A DNA stretch of 64,000 nucleotides. Origin: Streptomyces sp. G-G2. Its GTDB lineage: Bacteria; Actinomycetota; Actinomycetes; Streptomycetales; Streptomycetaceae. This document shows positions 59,381-64,000 of this stretch, in pieces. Position 1 is the stretch's first letter. Each line of letters opens with the position of its first letter. The translations under genes and the position numbers were made by a program. The notes under the pieces were generated by a model. That model worked only from the letters and a program-made list of their open reading frames with translations. It ran no database searches and had not been told where the DNA came from. The DNA lies in NCBI RefSeq assembly GCF_030063135.1, contig NZ_JASISO010000023.1, positions 60,433 to 124,432 on the forward strand. Direction: 5' to 3'.

Positions 59381-59695
59381 ATGCCCTCACACACCCGAGC
59401 ACACATGCGAGCAAGCACCCGCGGAAGCAGCTCCATCGCACGGGCCGTCGCCATCGTGGCGGATGTCATGGCCTTCGTGATCGGCGCGTGGATCCTGCTG
59501 TACCTGCTGGACGCCAACACCGGGAACAGCCTGGTCCAGTTCGTCCACGACGCCGCCAGCTGGCTGGCCAGCTGGTCGTACGACCTCTTCACCTTCGACC
59601 GCGACTGGGTCCAGGTCGTCGTCGGCTACGGCCTGGCCGCCGTGGCATACCTCTTCATCGGCCACACCCTCGCCGGCTGGCTGGCCCGCCGCTAG
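59381..59695 (+). CDS. small two-helix membrane protein (104 residues)
   Basis: A short membrane protein: basic head (HTRAHMRASTRGSSS), helix 1 AVAIVADVMAFVIGAWILLY, an outer loop with Trp/Asp residues (SWLASWSYDLFTFDRDW), helix 2 VVVGYGLAAVAYLFIGHTLA, and an Arg-Arg end. No named family recognised. Its TAG stop lies inside the left arm of the hairpin at 59692-59733. Confidence 0.7.
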   Translation: MPSHTRAHMRASTRGSSSIARAVAIVADVMAFVIGAWILLYLLDANTGNSLVQFVHDAASWLASWSYDLFTFDRDWVQVVVGYGLAAVAYLFIGHTLAGWLARR

Positions 59696-59733
59696 TGCCG
59701 TGACCGGGAAGGTTTGCCTGGTCACGGCACTAG
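59692..59733. terminator. 14-bp hairpin containing both stop codons
   Basis: CTAGTGCCGTGACC (59692-59705) pairs perfectly with GGTCACGGCACTAG (59720-59733). The left arm holds the TAG of the plus-strand gene and the right arm the TAG of the minus-strand gene. Confidence 0.88.
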
Positions 59734-60845
59734 GAAGCGTCGTCCAGTACAGGGGCCTGGCCCGGCCGGCAGCAGTCCGGGTCCAGGCCCACCGGCAGGC
59801 CGAGCCCGCCGAAGACGGCCGTGGTCGGCCCGTCCCCGCCGAGCGCGGCCACGGCCAGCAGCAGGGACGCCGCCGTCCAGGTCGTCTGCTCCACGGGCCA
59901 GACCTTCTCGTCCTCGAAGACGTACCCGGTCCAGTACATGCCGTTCTCGGCGCGCAGGTGGCCGATCGAGCGCAGGATCTCCAGCGCCCGGTCCGACTCC
60001 CCCACCGCCCAGAGCGCGAGCGCGAGTTCACAGCTCTCACCGCCCGTCACCCACGGGTTGGGAAGGACGCAGCGCACCCCCAGGCCCGGGACGACGAACT
60101 CGTCCCAGCGGTCCTCGATCCGCGCCTTCGCCGCCGCACCCGTCAGGGCCCCGCCCAGCACCGGGTAGTACCAGTCCATCGAGTAGTGGTTCTTGTCGAG
60201 GAACCGCTCGGGGTGGCTGCGCACGGCGTGACCGAGCGCGCCCGCCGCGAGTTCCCAGTCGGGCTGCGGCTCCTCGCGGTACTCCGCGATGGCCAGCGCG
60301 CAGCGCAGCGCCTGGTGGATGGAGGAGGAACCGGTGAGCAGCCCGTCGGGGACCACCGTCCCGTCGGACTCGCGCTTCCAGCCGATCTGCCCGCCGGGCT
60401 GCTGGAGCCCGAGGACGAACTCGACGGCGGCGAAGACCACGGGCCACATCCGGTCGAGGAAGCGGTCGTCCCCGGTGGCGAGGTAGTGGTGCCAGACACC
60501 GACCGCTATGTACGCGGTGAAGTTGGACTCCTTGCCCGCGTCCTGCGGGTCCCCGGTGTCCACCCCGTCGGGGCCGTCGGCGTAGGCGGCGTACCAGGAG
60601 CCGTCCGTGTTCTGGTGCGCGGCCAGCCACCCGTACGCCCGCTCGGCGGCCTCGTGCTCGCCCGCCACGTCCAGGGCCATCGCGGACTCGGTGTGGTCCC
60701 ACGGGTCGAGGTGGTGCCCGCGGAACCACGGTATGGCCCCGTCCGCGCGCTGCGCGGCGAGGATCCCGGCGACGGTCTGCGCGGCCTGCTCGGCGGTCAG
60801 CACGCCGTCCAGGACGAGGTGCTCGGTGCGCCCGGGCGAGGTCAC
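59730..60845 (-). CDS. (alpha/alpha)6-barrel protein, possible glycan hydrolase
   Basis: A 371-residue soluble all-helical protein of the six-hairpin/terpenoid-cyclase-like toroid class. Helical repeats include AAQRADGAIPWFRG, YGWLAAHQNTDGSWYAAY, FTAYIAVGVWHHYLATGD, QQPGGQIGWKRESDG and LPNPWVTGGESCELALAL. Databases often call it prenyltransferase; the Trp/Asp/Glu-rich faces (WDHTES, WYYPVLGG, MYWTGYVFEDE) instead recall glycoside hydrolases. Its GTG overlaps the methyltransferase stop (GTGA). As third gene after a GT4 transferase and a methyltransferase, it may be an MmpH-like polysaccharide hydrolase (inference). Confidence 0.75.
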   Translation of the reverse strand: MTSPGRTEHLVLDGVLTAEQAAQTVAGILAAQRADGAIPWFRGHHLDPWDHTESAMALDVAGEHEAAERAYGWLAAHQNTDGSWYAAYADGPDGVDTGDPQDAGKESNFTAYIAVGVWHHYLATGDDRFLDRMWPVVFAAVEFVLGLQQPGGQIGWKRESDGTVVPDGLLTGSSSIHQALRCALAIAEYREEPQPDWELAAGALGHAVRSHPERFLDKNHYSMDWYYPVLGGALTGAAAKARIEDRWDEFVVPGLGVRCVLPNPWVTGGESCELALALWAVGESDRALEILRSIGHLRAENGMYWTGYVFEDEKVWPVEQTTWTAASLLLAVAALGGDGPTTAVFGGLGLPVGLDPDCCRPGQAPVLDDAS

Positions 60846-61576
60846 TTGGCGGCGCCGACGGGCAGATGGGGCTTGGTCGCGTAGGCCACGAAGCTCTTGC
60901 CGATGACCGGGTTCAGGGCCTGCTCCGCGAGCCGGGTCGCGAGCGGCTTCTTCATGATGTCCCAGACCAGGAGCTTGTGGTACGCCTTCACCGGCAGCAC
61001 CTTGTCGTTGTCGACGCCGAAGGCGCACTTGAGCCACCAGTACGGCGAGTGCAGGCCGTGCGCGTGGTGCGTGCCGTACGGCTTGAGGCCGGCCTGTTCC
61101 ATCTTGCCGAGCAGCTCGTCGGCCTTGTAGATGCGGATGTGGCCGCCCTCGACCTCGTGGTAGGCGTCGCTGAGCGCCCAGCAGATCTTCTCGGGGCCGT
61201 AGCGCGGGACGGTGATGGCGATCCGGCCGCCGGGCTTGAGCACCCGGACCATCTCGGCGAGGACACCCTTGTCGTCGGGGATGTGCTCCATGACCTCGGA
61301 GATGATCACGACGTCGAAGGAATCGTCGGGGAAGGGCAGCGCCAGCGCGTCGCCCTCCATGGCGGTGGCGGTGGCCCCGGCCGGGGCCTCACCGGCCTCC
61401 TTCATGGCGGCGAACCACTTGGCGACCTCGCGGATCTCCTCGCCGTTGCGGTCCACGGCGACCACGTGGGCCCCGCGCCGGTAGCACTCGAAGGCGTGCC
61501 GGCCCGCGCCGCAGCCCAGATCGAGCACGCGATCGCCTGCGGCCAGCGGGAACCTGGAGAAATCGACGGTCAGCAC
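60842..61576 (-). CDS. class I SAM-dependent methyltransferase of the glycan-type operon
   Basis: A 244-residue methyltransferase: motif I RVLDLGCGAGRHAFEC, acidic VVAVDRNGEE, motif II MEGDALALPFPDDSFDVVI, then SEVMEHIPDD and KPGGRIAITVPRYGPE. The sequence HAHGLHSPYWWLKCAFG in the second half is a distinctive insertion. Between a GT4 enzyme and an (alpha/alpha)6 protein, a sugar O-methyltransferase role is the likeliest inference; quinone- or lipid-type targets are alternatives. Start is a GTG at 61576. Confidence 0.85.
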   Translation of the reverse strand: MLTVDFSRFPLAAGDRVLDLGCGAGRHAFECYRRGAHVVAVDRNGEEIREVAKWFAAMKEAGEAPAGATATAMEGDALALPFPDDSFDVVIISEVMEHIPDDKGVLAEMVRVLKPGGRIAITVPRYGPEKICWALSDAYHEVEGGHIRIYKADELLGKMEQAGLKPYGTHHAHGLHSPYWWLKCAFGVDNDKVLPVKAYHKLLVWDIMKKPLATRLAEQALNPVIGKSFVAYATKPHLPVGAAK

Positions 61577-61683
61577 GCGGTCCTGCCTTCGCGGTCGAGG
61601 TGGTGGTGGGGGAACTTGACGGACTTCGGGTACTTCAGCGGTGTCATGTACGTCATCGACTTCATCGACTTCATCGACTTCAT
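61570..61683 (-). CDS. possible 37-residue leader peptide with MKS repeats
   Basis: From ATG 61683 the frame reads MKSMKSMKSMTYMTPLKYPK and on to a TGA (61572-61570) that overlaps the GTG start of the methyltransferase. Termination here could re-initiate on the enzyme gene. There is no ribosome binding site upstream, and the repeats (61654-61689) could be just a 9-bp microsatellite. Confidence 0.3.
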   Translation of the reverse strand: MKSMKSMKSMTYMTPLKYPKSVKFPHHHLDREGRTAC

Positions 61684-61689
61684 TGATTT
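61654..61689. repeat. 9-bp tandem repeat between the GT4 and methyltransferase genes
   Basis: catcgactt at 61654-61662, 61663-61671 and 61672-61680, then cattgattt at 61681-61689. It lies in the 120-base gap within the operon. Confidence 0.9.
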
Positions 61690-61696
61690 CGGGAGG

Positions 61697-63004
61697 TCAT
61701 CGACCGGCGCGGGACGCCTGTTCGATCGCGGCCCGGTAGTGCGCCACGGTTCCCTGGGCGGCTCTGGCCCAGGTGAAGCGCTCCAGCACCCGCTCCCGCC
61801 CGGCGGCGCCGAGGCGGGCCCGCAGCTCGGGATCGCCGAGCAGCCTGCCCAGCGCGGCGGCCAGGGCCCCCGCGTCACCCGGCGGCACCGCGAGACACGT
61901 CTCGCCGTCGGCGCCCGTCACCTCGGGGATCGCGCCCCCGGTGGTGGCGACGAGTGGCGTACCGGTGGCCATGGCCTCGGCCGCGGGGAGCGAGAAGCCT
62001 TCGTAGAGGGAGGGCACGCAGGCGACCTGCGCGCCGCGCACGAGGTCGACGAGTTCGGTGTCGCTGATGCCCTTGACGAAACGCACGGCGTCCTCGAGCC
62101 CGTACGTCTCGATCGCCCGCGCCACCGGGCCGCGCTCGGCGCGCTTGCCGACCACCACGAGGTGGGCGCCGGGCTGCTCGGTGCGCAGCTTGGCGAGCGC
62201 CTCCACCAGGTGGACCAAGCCCTTGAGCGGTACGTCCGCGCTGGAGGTCGTGACGATCCGGCCGGGTACCTCGGCGACGGACGGGTCCGGCGACCAGAGG
62301 TCGGTGTCGGCGCCGATGTGCACGACGTGGATACGGTCGTCACGGACGCCGAGGTGATCGGCGATCTCCTGCTGCGAGGAACCGGAGACGGTCAGGACGG
62401 TCGGCAGACGGCGGGCCACCCGGCCCTGCATGCGGGTGAACCCGTACCAACGGCGCACCGAGGCGCGCTTCTTGCGGCTCTTGGCGGCGGCGAGGTCGAG
62501 CCCCCGGTCCACCGTGATCGGGTGGTGGACGGTGGTGACCAGGGGTGCGCCCAGGTCGGCCAACAGGCCGTAGCCGAGCGTCTGGTTGTCGTGGATGACG
62601 TCGAACTCACCGCGCCGGGCGGCCAGGTGACGGCGGGCCCGCAGCGAGAAGGTGAGTGGTTCGGGGAAGCCGCCGGTCCACATGGTGGCGACCTCCAGGG
62701 CATCGATCCAGTCCCGGTACTCGCCGCGCTTGGGCGTGCGGAAGGGGTCGGGGTGGCGGTAGAGGTCCAGGCTGGGCAGTTCGGTGAGCGTCGCACCGGT
62801 GTCGAGCACCGGATAGGGCTGTGCGCCGATGACTTCGACGGAATGCCCCAGACGGACGAGTTCCCTCGAAAGGTGGCGGACGTAGACACCCTGACCGCCG
62901 CAGAACGGGTTCCCCTTGTAGGTGAGGAGTGCGATGCGCAACGGGCGGTCGCCGTCAGCGGTGACACCCGTGAAAGGGCTCGTCACCATGGCCTCAGCGG
63001 TCAC
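61697..63004 (-). CDS. GT4-family glycosyltransferase
   Basis: A 435-residue GT-B enzyme. The N-terminal domain has YKGNPFCGGQGVYVRHLSREL (acceptor-side Gly loop); the C-terminal domain has TTSSADVPLKGLVHLVEAL, LVVVGKRAERG and the donor-binding EX7E motif in PSLYEGFSLPAAEAMATGTP. The group includes alpha-mannosyl and glucosyl transferases using GDP- or UDP-sugars. GTG 63004 or ATG 62989 may be the start. It is the first gene of the GT4 / methyltransferase / (alpha/alpha)6 operon, and its promoter region carries a KstR-type site shared with the divergent TetR gene. Confidence 0.88.
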   Translation of the reverse strand: MTAEAMVTSPFTGVTADGDRPLRIALLTYKGNPFCGGQGVYVRHLSRELVRLGHSVEVIGAQPYPVLDTGATLTELPSLDLYRHPDPFRTPKRGEYRDWIDALEVATMWTGGFPEPLTFSLRARRHLAARRGEFDVIHDNQTLGYGLLADLGAPLVTTVHHPITVDRGLDLAAAKSRKKRASVRRWYGFTRMQGRVARRLPTVLTVSGSSQQEIADHLGVRDDRIHVVHIGADTDLWSPDPSVAEVPGRIVTTSSADVPLKGLVHLVEALAKLRTEQPGAHLVVVGKRAERGPVARAIETYGLEDAVRFVKGISDTELVDLVRGAQVACVPSLYEGFSLPAAEAMATGTPLVATTGGAIPEVTGADGETCLAVPPGDAGALAAALGRLLGDPELRARLGAAGRERVLERFTWARAAQGTVAHYRAAIEQASRAGR

Positions 63005-63057
63005 TCCCGGCCCCCTTCTCACTGCACTTTCGCCGGAGCGTAACCGCTCGGATAATG

Positions 63058-63071
63058 TAGAACAAGTTTCA
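63058..63071. promoter_or_regulatory. KstR-type operator in the divergent GT4/tetR region
   Basis: TAGAACAAGTTTCA matches TNNAACNNGTTNNA at all fixed positions. It lies 54 bp from the GT4 start and about 130 bp from the regulator start, so it could control both. Confidence 0.75.
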
Positions 63072-63199
63072 GACTTGATCCGTTGAAGACCATTGAATCT
63101 ACCGGCCGGAAACCACACCGTAAGAGCCGGAGCAGGTGATTCGCGCCACGACTGGCCCGCCTGCCATGCTGACCACGGAACAGCCTCGGAGCGGTGCGG

Positions 63200-63907
63200 A
63201 TGGATACCTCGGAACGCCAGGGAACGGGACACATGACAGCGGAAGCCAAGGCCCTCACCACGCCGGCGTCCCCGCCCCTGACGGAGCGGCAGGAGGCCCG
63301 GCGCCGCCGGATCCTGCACGCCAGCGCGCAGCTGGCCAGCCGGGGCGGGTTCGACGCGGTCCAGATGCGCGAGGTCGCCGAGTCGTCGAGCGTCGCCCTG
63401 GGCACGCTGTACCGGTACTTCCCGTCCAAGGTGCACCTGCTGGTGGCGACCATGCAGGACCAGCTCCAGCACATGCACACCACGCTCCGCAAACGCCCCC
63501 CGGCCGCCGACAGCCCGGCCGAGGCCGTCGCGGAAACCCTCATGCGCGCCTTCCGCGCCCTCCAGCGCGAACCGCACCTGGCGGACGCCATGGTGCGTGC
63601 CCTGACCTTCGCGGACCGCAGCGTGAGCCCCGAGGTGGATACGGTCTCCAGACTCACCACCGCGATCATCCTGGACGCGATGGGCCTGGACGCCCCGCCC
63701 ACCGCCGAACAGCTCTCGGCGGTCCGCGTCATCGAGCACACCTGGCACTCGGCCCTGATCACATGGCTCTCGGGCCGCGCCTCGATCGCCCAGGTGAAGA
63801 TCGACATCGAGATGGTCTGCCGCCTGATCGACCTGACGGCCCCGGGAACGCCGGGGACGGCGGGCCCGGTCCCCGGCGGAGCGGGATCGGCTGAAAGAGA
63901 GCGGTAG
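63200..63907 (+). CDS. KstR-like TetR-family repressor
   Basis: A 235-residue TetR regulator. The DNA-binding part reads RRRRILHASAQLASRGGFDA, VQMREVAESSSVALGTLYRYF, then PSKVHLLVATM; the blocks VQMR.VA and VA.GTLYRYFPSKVHLLV are those of mycobacterial KstR as I recall it, including residues of the recognition helix. KstR represses cholesterol-catabolism genes and is released by steroid CoA thioesters. Three matching operators are in this window, one in front of this gene (autoregulation). ATG 63200 has GGAG eight bases upstream; GTG 63194 and ATG 63233 are alternatives. Confidence 0.88.
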   Translation: MDTSERQGTGHMTAEAKALTTPASPPLTERQEARRRRILHASAQLASRGGFDAVQMREVAESSSVALGTLYRYFPSKVHLLVATMQDQLQHMHTTLRKRPPAADSPAEAVAETLMRAFRALQREPHLADAMVRALTFADRSVSPEVDTVSRLTTAIILDAMGLDAPPTAEQLSAVRVIEHTWHSALITWLSGRASIAQVKIDIEMVCRLIDLTAPGTPGTAGPVPGGAGSAERER

Positions 63908-63918
63908 CACGAGCACGG

Positions 63919-63961
63919 CTCGCGGCTTCGCCGCGAGGGGTCTTCCGCGGCTTCGCCGCGG
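63919..63961. terminator. double hairpin after the TetR gene
   Basis: Two stems with the same TTC loop: CTCGCGGC/GCCGCGAG (63919-63937) and CCGCGGC/GCCGCGG (63945-63961). Confidence 0.7.
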
Positions 63962-64000
63962 GGGGCGGGGCTTCCCACTTCCGGGGTCGGGGCAGTGCCC

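Noticed and set aside
1..64000. CRISPR array, prophage, transposase, tRNA genes
   Set aside because: No evenly spaced direct repeats with unique spacers, no integrase or transposase-like reading, and no tRNA-like cloverleaf or CCA-ended sequence was found on either strand.

Overview
The window is very GC-rich DNA with G/C-biased third codon positions, many GTG/TTG starts, many start codons placed 6-7 nt after a TANNNT box, and gene families typical of the genus (SARP regulator, DUF397/XRE/ATPase set, mycothiol/F420-era actinobacterial enzymes, RNase P RNA of the actinobacterial type). It reads as a chromosomal core segment of a Streptomyces or a close relative. I see no phage, transposon, plasmid, tRNA or CRISPR array.

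Layout. 1-3.3 kb: end of an alpha/beta hydrolase, a DUF998 membrane protein, and a copper pair (DUF6153 protein, multicopper oxidase) behind a CsoR-like palindrome. 3.4-10.6 kb: a secreted-type DUF4190 protein, NAD+ synthetase, an exo/endonuclease-phosphatase protein, PanB, and a DrrAB-type ABC exporter behind a four-half-site operator. 10.7-18 kb: a large SARP-type regulator, an M50 protease, a small overlapping membrane protein, F420:NADP reductase and methionine aminopeptidase. 18-23.1 kb: iron block with heme oxygenase and efeOBU, each behind a DmdR/IdeR-like iron box. 23.1-33.7 kb: two PhzF-like proteins in all (one at 18.8 kb), GNAT, SDR, MFS exporter, Rsm22, a dimethylargininase-like enzyme, a primase-polymerase protein, YaaA, an RNB ribonuclease, and a MerR regulator. 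33.8-37.3 kb: RNase P RNA, then an operon Nif3 / zinc-ribbon coiled coil (apparent CTG start) / RNase HI-phosphatase fusion. 37.4-40 kb: a wrecked siderophore-binding-protein gene, a propeller-like hypothetical and a GH46 chitosanase.

40.1-47.3 kb is a lipid or steroid side-chain catabolism block (SDR, Zn alcohol dehydrogenase, MaoC hydratase; thiolase-like lipid-transfer protein, two-domain FadE34-type acyl-CoA dehydrogenase). Two promoters here carry perfect KstR-type sites, and a third such site lies in front of a KstR-like TetR gene at 63.2 kb, so regulator and targets share the window. The two catabolic promoters also carry a second palindrome, CTGAC-N5-GTCAG, which recurs before an F420-type LLM oxidoreductase at 53.9 kb.

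47.3-54.9 kb: Ser/Thr kinase, DUF397/XRE/ATPase set, methyltransferase, cell-wall amidase, LLM oxidoreductase. 55-58.5 kb: a ribbon-helix-helix protein gene headed by a helically phased array of TGGCGCCA palindromes, then DUF4097 protein and a second DrrAB exporter. 59.7-63 kb: an operon GT4 glycosyltransferase / SAM methyltransferase / (alpha/alpha)6-barrel protein that resembles in make-up the mycobacterial methylmannose polysaccharide genes; it shares its promoter region with the KstR-like regulator. That link between a methylated-polysaccharide-type operon and an acyl-CoA-catabolism regulator is the most interesting system-level hypothesis here.
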